From the IMG/VR virus record IMGVR_UViG_3300047678_000583, positions 1-32,378 of that record: a DNA stretch of 32,378 bases. One strand, 5' to 3'. The position numbers and the translations under genes were made by a program. Below, piece by piece: positions 1-7,191 of the stretch (position 1 is the stretch's first letter; each line of letters starts with the position of its first letter). The notes beneath the pieces were generated by a model. It did no database searches. It saw only the letters and a list, made by a program, of their open reading frames with translations, and was not told where the DNA came from. Source of the stretch: a virus.

Positions 1-248
1 GTGCTATTCTTTATATATACAATAGTAGGAATGCTTCTAATTCCATAGGAAGTGGCTAATTCTGAATTTTCATCAACATTAACCTTAATAACCTGAACAT
101 CAGGGTTTAATTTAGCAAATTCTTCTAAAATTGGTATTTGGTTTTTGCATGGCCCACACCATGCCGCCCAAAAGTCTACAATTGTTAATTTATCTGATTC
201 TATTAGGTCGCTGAAGTTTTCTTTGGTGCCTATTATTAAATTTTCCAT
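1..248 (-). CDS. trxA: Thioredoxin, 3' part cut by window edge
   Basis: The protein starts MENLIIGTKENF and has the thioredoxin redox site WCGPCK within FWAAWCGPCK, followed by the cis-proline segment RSIPTI. The first 82 residues are visible; the C-terminal part lies outside the window. Thioredoxins reduce disulfides in the cytoplasm; phage copies can serve ribonucleotide reductase or act as a polymerase processivity factor, and nothing here decides which. It is divergent from the gene at 350, with about 100 bases between them. The family call is secure because the CGPC site and the IP motif are both in the expected places. Confidence 0.93.
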   Translation of the reverse strand, partial: MENLIIGTKENFSDLIESDKLTIVDFWAAWCGPCKNQIPILEEFAKLNPDVQVIKVNVDENSELATSYGIRSIPTIVYIKNS

Positions 249-330
249 GTTTTAAAAATTTTAATTATTTATATATGTTGGTTTGAAGATAAATTTATAA
301 AATAGTCTTTCGAAAATCAATTTTTTTAGA

Positions 331-344
331 TATTTATTAATAAA
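331..344 (+). promoter_or_regulatory. Candidate late promoter motif TATTTATTAATAAA
   Basis: This is one of the recurrent TATTTAT-type motifs in the window. It ends a few bases before the ATG at 350. The role as a promoter is inferred from its recurrence upstream of first genes of virion operons. Confidence 0.5.
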
Positions 345-349
345 TTAGT

Positions 350-712
350 ATGAAAAAAATAACTCCATCTAGTATAAAGGCAGCTATCGTAGAAGAGGCG
401 CTTAAAATGAAAAGAAAAAAAGAGCTTTATGAAAGCGTTCTTTCTATCAATACAGAATTAAAACAATTAAATGAAGTGGGATGGGTTGGAACTTTCGGTT
501 TCAATAACCCTCATGATATTTCTAAAAAATCTAAGACTGGCTTTGTAAACGATTTTCAAAACATCTCTCATATTGCACAACTTGAAAGAGATATGCAAAT
601 AAAAGACGATGCAAACACTCTTAAAGAAGAAGAGCTTAATGAAGTTAATAAGCTTAAAGAAGAAATTGCTTCTCTTAAAAAAGAAAACGAGGAGTTAAAA
701 TCACAAAAATAA
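350..712 (+). CDS. Putative internal-head protein with coiled coil
   Basis: I do not recognise a named family. The 120-residue protein has an N-terminal amphipathic helix (IKAAIVEEALKM, residues 9-20), a glycine/aromatic middle (VGWVGTFGFNN), and a long Lys/Glu coiled coil over the last 40 residues. L40-N41-E42 fits the T4 prohead-protease rule (I/L)-x-E, so the first 42 residues may be a targeting peptide that is cleaved off. It is the first gene of a plus-strand run with the genes at 735 and 1600, which share the same type of N-terminus. A virion-internal role is inference. Confidence 0.75.
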   Translation: MKKITPSSIKAAIVEEALKMKRKKELYESVLSINTELKQLNEVGWVGTFGFNNPHDISKKSKTGFVNDFQNISHIAQLERDMQIKDDANTLKEEELNEVNKLKEEIASLKKENEELKSQK

Positions 713-734
713 AAACCACTAAAAAACAAATATT

Positions 735-1607
735 ATGGCAATCAAAACAAACTGGAAAGAAGTTAATCAAATCATTAAGGAAGAATTCCAAAGATTGATG
801 ACTAAAAATAAATTAAAGGCTAGAATTAAGCAGATCAATGAAGAACTTGGTCAAATGGACTCTGAAGATAATTCTTTAGAAGAAGTTGAAGCTGCTGGAA
901 CAGAAAAATTAGCACCAGGTCAATCATTTGGCGGTGGTCAAGGTGAAAAATTTAAGCCTAAATTCGAGAAAAAAGGTTCTCATCTTTTAGAAGATGAAGA
1001 CGAAGAAACTCTTGAAATTGGTATAGAAGGCGGAGAAGGTGAAGCTGAAGAAAAAGGCGAGCTTAGTCTTGCTGATGAATTTGCTGAACTTGGAGCTGCT
1101 ATCGAAGCTAAAATCAGAGCTGTTTTAGGCGGAGAATCTGAAAGTGCTGAAGGTGCTGAAGGTGCTGAAGGTGCTAGTACAGAAGATAATGGCGAAGAAT
1201 TTGAAGAAGTTGAAGTTGATTCAGACGGAGTTGAAGGTAATGTTGAAGGATCTGAAGATGAAAACGCTGAAGAAGTTGATGAATATGCAGAAGTACAAGG
1301 TGGTGTAGGTGCTGAACAAGGCATGACTGCTGACCAAGCTGTGAAAACAGAATCTGTAGAAGAGCCTCTTGAAGGACATAGTGTTGCTCAAGATGCTGAT
1401 GCTGATAAAGTAAATGACAACCTAGAAAAAGATACTCACGTTAAGGAAGGTAAAAATAAGACAGGTAAAGTTATTGCAGAATCTAAAGAAACTAAATCTG
1501 CTTATTTAAACATCCTTTCAGAAGGACTTGACAAAAATCAAAAATCAGCGCTACAAAGCGAAATTGATAGAATGAGAAAACTTGCGAAATTAGACAACAA
1601 TGAGTAA
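735..1607 (+). CDS. Acidic, scaffold-like putative prohead core protein
   Basis: No named family is recognised. The N-terminal helix (residues 8-22, NQIIKEEFQRL core) is followed by I34-N35-E36, a candidate prohead-protease site. The middle is extremely rich in Glu, Asp, Gly and Ala with a short AEG tandem repeat, like phage scaffolding proteins. The C-terminus ends in IDRMRKLAKL, resembling the end of the scaffold at 12940 (ARRMKQLAGL). These features suggest a second core or scaffold protein. Its stop overlaps the start of the next gene (ATGAGTAA), suggesting translational coupling. Confidence 0.75.
   Translation: MAIKTNWKEVNQIIKEEFQRLMTKNKLKARIKQINEELGQMDSEDNSLEEVEAAGTEKLAPGQSFGGGQGEKFKPKFEKKGSHLLEDEDEETLEIGIEGGEGEAEEKGELSLADEFAELGAAIEAKIRAVLGGESESAEGAEGAEGASTEDNGEEFEEVEVDSDGVEGNVEGSEDENAEEVDEYAEVQGGVGAEQGMTADQAVKTESVEEPLEGHSVAQDADADKVNDNLEKDTHVKEGKNKTGKVIAESKETKSAYLNILSEGLDKNQKSALQSEIDRMRKLAKLDNNE
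1146..1172 (+). repeat. Triplicated 9-base tandem repeat GCTGAAGGT
   Basis: Three exact copies of GCTGAAGGT encode AEG-AEG-AEG in the acidic protein. Such a run can gain or lose units in frame. Confidence 0.9.
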
Positions 1608-2244
1608 AATCAATATTAATACTTTGAAAGAACACATAAAAAACGAAGGTCTGAAGCTTATGAAAGAGTCTCAGGCTTTCGAGCATTTAGAAGATGTTAT
1701 CGGAGATATTGATGCTGGTTTAATTACGTTATATAATAAGAAATTCGACAAGCTTAAATCTGATGAAGATAAGGCTGTAGAGAAAGAAGATTATGTTGAA
1801 CTTAAAAGAGTAAAAGAAGAACAAGTTACTGTACTTAGAAAACTTATTATGTTTTACGAAAAGAAAGTAGAATATCTTAATAAACTTGGTCAGGAAATAG
1901 AAACTGGAACTCAAGAAATAGGATCTAAAGGCGTTAGTGTGTTTAGCAATAAATCTCTTAATGAATTTAAAAACGAAGAATTCTTAAAAGGAAATAAAAT
2001 TAAGATTCAAGGCGGAGGTAAATATTTCATTGCAGAAAAACTTTCTGACAACAACGTCTATAAAGTAATAGAGACAAACATTGAAGGTATTCAAAGTGGT
2101 GATGCCTTAAAAGTGTCCGATATGAAACTTGGCGGACCTGGAACAATTACTGTTTACAGAAAGCCAGAAGGTGGCGAAAGATTTGAAGAGTTAAAAACCT
2201 CCAAGTTTAATAATGTCAGAGAAATAATTAAGAACCCTTCTTAA
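1600..2244 (+). CDS. Putative virion protein, helical N-terminus
   Basis: A 214-residue protein without a recognised family. It begins with the shared type of amphipathic helix (LKEHIKNEGLKLMKE, residues 9-23) and continues as a Lys/Glu-rich helical region to about residue 105. It then changes to a beta-rich C-terminal part containing GNKIKIQGGGKYFIAEKL and GPGTITVYRKPEGG. The gene overlaps the previous one by eight bases and is closed by a strong terminator, so 350-2244 reads as one transcription unit. A head-internal or head-associated location is inferred from the N-terminus and neighbours only. Confidence 0.75.
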   Translation: MSKININTLKEHIKNEGLKLMKESQAFEHLEDVIGDIDAGLITLYNKKFDKLKSDEDKAVEKEDYVELKRVKEEQVTVLRKLIMFYEKKVEYLNKLGQEIETGTQEIGSKGVSVFSNKSLNEFKNEEFLKGNKIKIQGGGKYFIAEKLSDNNVYKVIETNIEGIQSGDALKVSDMKLGGPGTITVYRKPEGGERFEELKTSKFNNVREIIKNPS

Positions 2245-2246
2245 AA

Positions 2247-2277
2247 AACAAAACCCCTTAAAAAGGGGTTTTTTGTT
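2247..2277. terminator. Bidirectional rho-independent terminator
   Basis: A CCCC/GGGG hairpin with A-tract on one side and T-tract on the other (AACCCCTTAAAAAGGGGTT) lies between two convergent genes, so it can serve both. Confidence 0.9.
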
Positions 2278-2475
2278 TTAGATATTTTCTTGTTTGTCTT
2301 CGTTTAGAACAGCTCTTCCATCGTTTGTTAATAGAATGCCTGACTTTTCAACAATATCATTTTTTGGCTTCTTAAGATTAGCTTGATTAACAGCTTCTTT
2401 AAGAGCCTCATCTGGATTCATAAGTTCGTTTACAAACTTTTTTCCAGTTGGATTTAATTCATTTGGATTACTCAT
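2278..2475 (-). CDS. Small hypothetical protein downstream of phoH
   Basis: A 65-residue protein starting MSNPNELNPTGKKF. A longer frame exists upstream but it overlaps phoH and is not protein-like. The chosen ATG lies 12 bases after its own TATTTATA motif, which decides the start. It has an Asn/Glu/Lys-rich sequence with ILLTNDGRAVLNED near the end. No family is recognised. Confidence 0.7.
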   Translation of the reverse strand: MSNPNELNPTGKKFVNELMNPDEALKEAVNQANLKKPKNDIVEKSGILLTNDGRAVLNEDKQENI

Positions 2476-2486
2476 AACTTTTTGTT

Positions 2487-2494
2487 TATAAATA
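2487..2494 (-). promoter_or_regulatory. Candidate late promoter motif TATTTATA (minus)
   Basis: Read on the minus strand, CTATTTATAAACAAAA precedes the ATG at 2475. It lies in the short gap after the phoH stop. Confidence 0.45.
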
Positions 2495-2506
2495 GTTTGA
2501 AATTTT

Positions 2507-3295
2507 TTAATTTCCTTTCTGGGTGGCTGGCAACTTACCTTCATCCTCAAATTTCTCAAATCTATCAACGATATCAATAAGGATTTGATCACGTACAATA
2601 TCAGCTCTTTCAAACTCAAATGTTGCACATCCCTTGATTGGTTTTATTATCTCATTAAATACATCTATAGCAACAAATTCTTTTTTAATATCATTTTGTC
2701 TTGTGTCTCCCATAAATATCATTGTACTGTTACGACCAAGACGAGTAACGATGCTTTTAAGAGCCTTTATATCAAAGTTTTGAAACTCATCAATTATAAT
2801 AAAAGAATCTTTTAGAGTTCTTCCTCTTAAAAACTGAGCAGGTTTAAACTCTATTACTTTATCACTCCATAGGTGTTTAAAATCTTTTTTATCAAGAATC
2901 TCATCAAATGAATCAATAAAAGACTCTGCGTAAACAGACATTTTTTCTTCTAATGATCCTGGAAGAGCACCTGGGTCTTTTGTCCCTGATAATATCTCTG
3001 TGGGTTTAGAAAGAATTATGTTTTTACACTTACCTGACATGTATGCTTGTACAGCTGCGTAACACGCAATGAATGTTTTTGATGTTCCTGGAGGTCCTGT
3101 AATTGTAATTATTTTATTGCTGTGCAATAATTTTACTAATTCCTTTTGTTTCTTAGTTAATTCAAATGCTAGTTTTTTTACAGATATGAACTCATTAGTT
3201 CCATTTCTAATAGATTGTGAGTTGTTTTTGTAAGACTCAATTTCTTCTTGTTCATACCTTGGTATTCTTTTACCAGACCTTTTTTTATCTCCCAT
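2507..3295 (-). CDS. phoH: PhoH-like ATPase
   Basis: A 262-residue P-loop protein with Walker A GPPGTSKT (residues 67-74), Walker B FIIIDE (165-170) followed by FQN, and a later GDTRQ segment, which is the standard order for PhoH family ATPases. The GALPGSLEEKM segment between them is also typical. The family hydrolyses ATP and is linked to RNA metabolism or phosphate stress; its job in phages is not settled, although it is common in T4-like phages. The start ATG follows a TATTTATA motif on the minus strand. Confidence 0.92.
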   Translation of the reverse strand: MGDKKRSGKRIPRYEQEEIESYKNNSQSIRNGTNEFISVKKLAFELTKKQKELVKLLHSNKIITITGPPGTSKTFIACYAAVQAYMSGKCKNIILSKPTEILSGTKDPGALPGSLEEKMSVYAESFIDSFDEILDKKDFKHLWSDKVIEFKPAQFLRGRTLKDSFIIIDEFQNFDIKALKSIVTRLGRNSTMIFMGDTRQNDIKKEFVAIDVFNEIIKPIKGCATFEFERADIVRDQILIDIVDRFEKFEDEGKLPATQKGN

Positions 3296-3308
3296 GCAAT
3301 GCTTTTTT

Positions 3309-3316
3309 TATAAATA
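3309..3316 (-). promoter_or_regulatory. Candidate late promoter motif TATTTATA (minus)
   Basis: The motif lies 13 bases before the phoH ATG on the minus strand. It is back to back with the plus-strand copy at 3366, so the 90-base gap feeds two divergent units. Confidence 0.45.
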
Positions 3317-3365
3317 TACCTTTTTTTTCTTTAAAATAAAGAACTTAAGAATGAAAAAAACTAGA

Positions 3366-3374
3366 TATTTATAA
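3366..3374 (+). promoter_or_regulatory. Candidate late promoter motif TATTTATAA
   Basis: GATATTTATAAGTAAA lies upstream of the ATG at 3388, matching the motif before the gene at 350 including the GA on its left. Confidence 0.5.
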
Positions 3375-3387
3375 GTAAATTCAAAAC

Positions 3388-4605
3388 ATGGCGGAAAAGA
3401 TTAATATAGAGGAACTTAAAGTTATGATTGCCAACGAAATAAAAAACGAAGGCCTTAATGAAGTTTTAGATGGTGCCACTATAGACAAAATAGTTAAAGA
3501 CATTTTATACAAACAAAACATGGACAACGCTAGAAATGCAATTCCTGAAATTATACCTGAGCAAACAGAAGGGCCACCTATGGCAGCTCCTACTAATGCA
3601 ATGCCAACAGAAACAGGTGATGTAGAAGTGCCTACAAACAAATATTATACTCCATCTATAGATGCTGATAATTTTGGAACAGGAATCACAAATTCAACTA
3701 CGCAAATCGATCAAAGCACTTCAGGAAACATTCCTGCATATACACCTGAATTACCATCATTCTTAAACAAAATAGAACCTGCAAAGGTTATTGTATTTGA
3801 TATGAATGAACTAAGTCATGGTGGAGAAAATTTGACCAATGCGCCTCTTAGAACTTTTGAAAATCCTGATGTTAAAAAATCTATGAATGATTTCTGGGTT
3901 AATGAAGGAAAAAAGAAAGCTGAAGTTTATATGGCCAAATTTGAAAAAATTGGTGAGATTGAATTCAATTATGTAAATGGGACTTCTCAGTTTGTTGAGA
4001 AAAGATTTGACCCTGATTTTGAAGCTCAGGCGAAATATAAAGAGAATCCTTATGGAGCTCCATCTTTACCTCAAACAACAGGAACAGACAATTCTAATAT
4101 AATGGCTCAAATATCAACTGCGGTTGATCTTGAAGCTATTGTTACAAAGATTGTAAAAGACCTTATTCAAAAAGGAATGATGGGTGGTTCTACAGTTGAT
4201 TCTAGTCCAAAGAAATATGCTTTCGGCGCATTAGACCCAAACAACCCAAACGTACCAACAGATAATATGGGCCATTATATTGCCCCTAAAGAGAGTTATG
4301 GTTATGATCAATCTCAAGCTGTAAGGCCAATGGAAGAATCTAATAGATTATTTAAAGGCAATGGAGACATTACAGAATTAAATGCTGTTGCATTTGATTT
4401 GAATATGGCTAAGCTAGTTGATGATAATGGATCTTTTGTTAAATCAGAATTACCTGAAGCTCTTAAAGAGTATATAGGCGCTGGAAGAAGAGATTTTTTA
4501 AAGAATGAAAATCAAGAAGTGGAAGAATGGCACTTCGATGGCACAAGTTATTTCTTGCCAAAAAATAGAATATCAAAAAACAAAGGATATATCGTTAAAA
4601 AGTAA
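3388..4605 (+). CDS. Putative virion protein with prohead-targeting-like N-terminus
   Basis: A 405-residue protein of no recognised family. The N-terminus carries the shared helix (LKVMIANEIKNE, residues 10-21) ending in L23-N24-E25, a candidate cleavage site. A Pro/Ala/Thr-rich linker follows (about residues 53-90), then a mixed region, and a C-terminal domain ending in EEWHFDGTSYFLPKNRI. A virion-internal or head-associated role is inferred from the N-terminus and late-type promoter. Confidence 0.75.
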   Translation: MAEKINIEELKVMIANEIKNEGLNEVLDGATIDKIVKDILYKQNMDNARNAIPEIIPEQTEGPPMAAPTNAMPTETGDVEVPTNKYYTPSIDADNFGTGITNSTTQIDQSTSGNIPAYTPELPSFLNKIEPAKVIVFDMNELSHGGENLTNAPLRTFENPDVKKSMNDFWVNEGKKKAEVYMAKFEKIGEIEFNYVNGTSQFVEKRFDPDFEAQAKYKENPYGAPSLPQTTGTDNSNIMAQISTAVDLEAIVTKIVKDLIQKGMMGGSTVDSSPKKYAFGALDPNNPNVPTDNMGHYIAPKESYGYDQSQAVRPMEESNRLFKGNGDITELNAVAFDLNMAKLVDDNGSFVKSELPEALKEYIGAGRRDFLKNENQEVEEWHFDGTSYFLPKNRISKNKGYIVKK

Positions 4606-4630
4606 TTTACTTTTAAGTAGATAAAGGATA

Positions 4631-4638
4631 TATTTATA
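4631..4638 (+). promoter_or_regulatory. Candidate late promoter motif TATTTATA
   Basis: ATATATTTATAAAAAAC lies about 13 bases before the ATG at 4652. Confidence 0.45.
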
Positions 4639-4651
4639 AAAAACTAAAATT

Positions 4652-4924
4652 ATGTGGAAAGTAACAAACATCGCTAAAGTGGCTCAAGATATTAAAATCG
4701 CTGCTGCAAAAAGTAACACCGTAACGGTTGGTGTAATATTAAAACCTGGCCAATTTTGTATTGTAAGTGATCATATCACTTCATCTATGGATGCACAAAG
4801 AAGAAGAAACTTTATTTCTATTGAAGAAAATGTTGACAATAATTTAAAATTAAATCTTTGTGAGGCATACGATCAAACAGATATCGAAAAAGCCAGACAA
4901 GAAGCTACTGATTATAAAGGTTAA
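4652..4924 (+). CDS. Small beta-rich hypothetical protein
   Basis: A 90-residue protein. The core VGVILKPGQFCIVSDHITSS followed by RRRNFISIEEN looks like a small beta domain, with a short charged helical tail. It weakly resembles the protein at 25941 (IIPGGSVVSLVD then FNRGWFEVVSE), suggesting two paralogues of a small virion or accessory protein. It is monocistronic between a late-type motif and a terminator. Function is unknown. Confidence 0.7.
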   Translation: MWKVTNIAKVAQDIKIAAAKSNTVTVGVILKPGQFCIVSDHITSSMDAQRRRNFISIEENVDNNLKLNLCEAYDQTDIEKARQEATDYKG

Positions 4925-4943
4925 AAAACGACCTTAAAATTTA

Positions 4944-4971
4944 AAACCTGCCTAAAAAGCAGGTTTTTTTG
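4944..4971 (+). terminator. Rho-independent terminator
   Basis: The hairpin AACCTGC-ctaaaaa-GCAGGTT is followed by a T-run, just after the gene ending at 4924. Confidence 0.9.
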
Positions 4972-5027
4972 TTTTTACTTTACTTTTATTTTTTATAGGG
5001 ATATATTTTCATTAAAATTAAAAGCAA

Positions 5028-6320
5028 ATGAGCAAAAAAATTAAAATTTTAATGGCACCCTCTGATAGTCAAGGTGTGGGGCATTTTCGTAATATCTGGC
5101 CTGCACAGGCTCTTTCTAAGTATCATGGAGAAGAGTTTGATGTAGAGATTAATCTAGCGCCAGCGTTTGATAATTTTGAATATCTAAAACAGTTTGATAT
5201 CATACATTTTCATAGACATTTTGGTCCACATGAAAAAATGGGAGAAATTTTTTCTAAACTAAAAGAACTTGGTGTAACGTTAATCATGGATATAGATGAT
5301 TTTTGGGAACCACCTACAACTCACCCTTTGTATGAGCTTGTTAAAAAAGAGGGGTTAACAGAAAAAATAAAAGAAGTTATTGCACAATCTGATTATGTCA
5401 GTACAACAACAAATATCTTTGCTGGCTATATAAAACCAATAAATTCAAATGTTTTGGTTATACCAAATGCATTAAATATGAATGATAAGATGTGGACCTC
5501 AGAAGCCGTTCCTAATGAAAGTGGAAAATGTAGAGTTTCTTGGATTGGTGGTTCATCTCACTTTAATGACTTAAAACTTATGGAGAATTCAATGAGAATG
5601 CTTTATAACAACAAAGATCTAAAAGATAAGTTCCAAATGATTATGTGTGGTTATGATATAAGAGGTACAATCACAGAAATTAAACCTGATGGTTCTAGAA
5701 CCACTAGATCAATTCAGCCGCACGAAACTATTTGGAATAAATTTGAGGAGATTTTTACAGCAAACTACAGAGAAGAAAGCGAAGATCCTGAATATTTCAA
5801 ATGGCTTAAAAAAATTAAGAGAGAAGATTATCCTGAACAATATAAGAAAAATTATATAAGAAGATGGACACTGCCTCTTACTCAGTATGCAAAGCATTAT
5901 GACTATTGTGATGTGTGCTTGGCCCCAATTGATGCTATAGATGTTTATAAAACAGATAAAGGCCAAATAATTAATAGAGTAAATTATTTTAACGAAGTTA
6001 AATCAGAGCTAAAAATTATTGAGGCTGGAATGAAAAAGAAAGTTCTAATCGCTCAAAACTTTGGTATATACAAGGAATTGTTGAAAGATGGTGAGACAGG
6101 TATATTAATCAAAGATAATAAAGATGATTGGTATAAGGCTATTAAGAAAGTTATCCAAGATCCTGTATATAGACAAATGCTTGCAGACAACCTTCATAAC
6201 TACGTTAAAGAAAAGTATGATTTAAAGATTGTTACTGCACAAAGAGCTGAATTGTATAAGGAAATAATAGCTAAAAAAGAAGCAAACAAAAAACAAAAAG
6301 AATCAATTGTTTCAATTTAA
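5028..6320 (+). CDS. GT-B fold glycosyltransferase (GT4-like)
   Basis: A 430-residue protein with the two-domain layout of GT-B enzymes. The N-terminal Rossmann part contains FDIIHFHRHFG and LIMDIDDFWEPP; the C-terminal part contains VSWIGGSSHFNDL, then the acceptor/donor region CLAPIDA, and IIEAGMKKKVLIAQNFGIYKELL with GETGIL, the usual family 4 C-terminal signature. The insert between about residues 205 and 275 is charged and unusual. These enzymes transfer a sugar from a nucleotide sugar; the acceptor cannot be read from the sequence. It is followed after nine bases by a GNAT acetyltransferase, so the two may modify the same product. Confidence 0.85.
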   Translation: MSKKIKILMAPSDSQGVGHFRNIWPAQALSKYHGEEFDVEINLAPAFDNFEYLKQFDIIHFHRHFGPHEKMGEIFSKLKELGVTLIMDIDDFWEPPTTHPLYELVKKEGLTEKIKEVIAQSDYVSTTTNIFAGYIKPINSNVLVIPNALNMNDKMWTSEAVPNESGKCRVSWIGGSSHFNDLKLMENSMRMLYNNKDLKDKFQMIMCGYDIRGTITEIKPDGSRTTRSIQPHETIWNKFEEIFTANYREESEDPEYFKWLKKIKREDYPEQYKKNYIRRWTLPLTQYAKHYDYCDVCLAPIDAIDVYKTDKGQIINRVNYFNEVKSELKIIEAGMKKKVLIAQNFGIYKELLKDGETGILIKDNKDDWYKAIKKVIQDPVYRQMLADNLHNYVKEKYDLKIVTAQRAELYKEIIAKKEANKKQKESIVSI

Positions 6321-6329
6321 ATTATAAAA

Positions 6330-6680
6330 ATGTCTGAAATTACACTTAAAAGAGATGATTACTATAGTCTAGACGTAGACGGAGTCTATGTTGGAGGTGC
6401 CTGGATTGGAAATACCGATTTTGTAAAACCAAAAGAGTCAATGTCTGAAAATGATAAAGTGGTTATGATGTTTTCTATTGGTGAACAATTTAGAGAAAAA
6501 GGATTTGGTAAAACTTTAATGGAAAAAGTAATAGAAGCCGAAAAAGAAAAAGGAACAAAAACTCTTAGACTAGCGGTGTTAATAGAAAATGAAACCGCAA
6601 TTAATTTTTATAAAGAACGTGGATTTGTTATAGATGGAAATGTCGATGATACGATGTACTACATGTGGAGAGAATTATAA
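6330..6680 (+). CDS. GNAT family N-acetyltransferase
   Basis: A 116-residue protein with the acetyl-CoA binding motif A, FREKGFGKTL (residues 54-63, pattern R-x-x-G-x-G), and motif B, ETAINFYKERGF. It transfers an acetyl group from acetyl-CoA to an amine; the substrate is not evident. It is shorter than the usual 140-170 residues, with a compact N-terminal part. It is cotranscribed with the glycosyltransferase upstream and ends at a terminator. Confidence 0.88.
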   Translation: MSEITLKRDDYYSLDVDGVYVGGAWIGNTDFVKPKESMSENDKVVMMFSIGEQFREKGFGKTLMEKVIEAEKEKGTKTLRLAVLIENETAINFYKERGFVIDGNVDDTMYYMWREL

Positions 6681-6683
6681 TAA

Positions 6684-6706
6684 AAGGGCCTGTTAAGGCC
6701 TTTTTA
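6684..6706 (+). terminator. Rho-independent terminator
   Basis: AAAGGGCCTGTTAAGGCCTTTTT lies directly after the GNAT stop. Confidence 0.8.
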
Positions 6707-6755
6707 ATTTAAAAATATTTTTATCTAAACTGCCATTATTAAAAAAAGGTGTTTC

Positions 6756-6767
6756 TATTTATAATAA
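6756..6767 (+). promoter_or_regulatory. Candidate late promoter motif TATTTATAATAA
   Basis: CTATTTATAATAAAC lies 16 bases before the ATG at 6784. Confidence 0.5.
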
Positions 6768-6783
6768 ACAAAAACACACAATT

Positions 6784-7119
6784 ATGGTAATTTTAATCAA
6801 TTTTTCGCAAAACCCATTTAAAATAGAATATAGAGATGGGTCTAAGGCTTTAGTAAAAGTTATTCCTAGTAATAAATTTGTTGCTATGAAAGGCTTAAGA
6901 GTTTCTGAACAAATTACAAATCGTGCTGCTCTTGCAAAACAAGGCGTTACTATTTTTGATTATGAAAGAAATTCTTATTACTTCAGAAATACTGCAACTC
7001 CAACAGGAGCTACTTTAGGTTTTGAATTTATTGGTAACAATGTTAAACCAGGAGAGCACACAATTTTTAACTCAACAGGATTAACAGCTGGCTACACAAT
7101 ACTACAAGGATTAGTATAA
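6784..7119 (+). CDS. Small hypothetical protein, possible virion component
   Basis: A 111-residue protein with alternating hydrophobic and polar residues that suggest beta strands (IEYRDGSKALVKVIP; GATLGFEFIGNN). No family is recognised. It has its own late-type motif and its own terminator, as many of the virion genes in this window do, but that is the only clue to its role. Confidence 0.7.
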   Translation: MVILINFSQNPFKIEYRDGSKALVKVIPSNKFVAMKGLRVSEQITNRAALAKQGVTIFDYERNSYYFRNTATPTGATLGFEFIGNNVKPGEHTIFNSTGLTAGYTILQGLV

Positions 7120-7138
7120 TCTTTGATTTATGAAAATA

Positions 7139-7169
7139 AAAAAGGGGCCTATATTGAGCCCCTTTTTTT
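7139..7169. terminator. Bidirectional rho-independent terminator
   Basis: The AAAGGGGC / GCCCCTTTT hairpin with T-runs on either strand lies between the convergent genes ending at 7119 and 7192. Confidence 0.9.
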
Positions 7170-7191
7170 GCTATAACCGTTTTGATATTTT

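Noticed and set aside
980-1324. Ser/Pro-rich minus-strand open frame opposite the acidic protein
   Set aside because: It is the mirror of an Asp/Glu/Gly-rich coding region, where stops are rare on the other strand; the plus-strand gene is well supported by context.
2476-2628. Longer start for the small gene after phoH
   Set aside because: The extension overlaps phoH, and a TATTTATA motif sits directly before the ATG at 2475.
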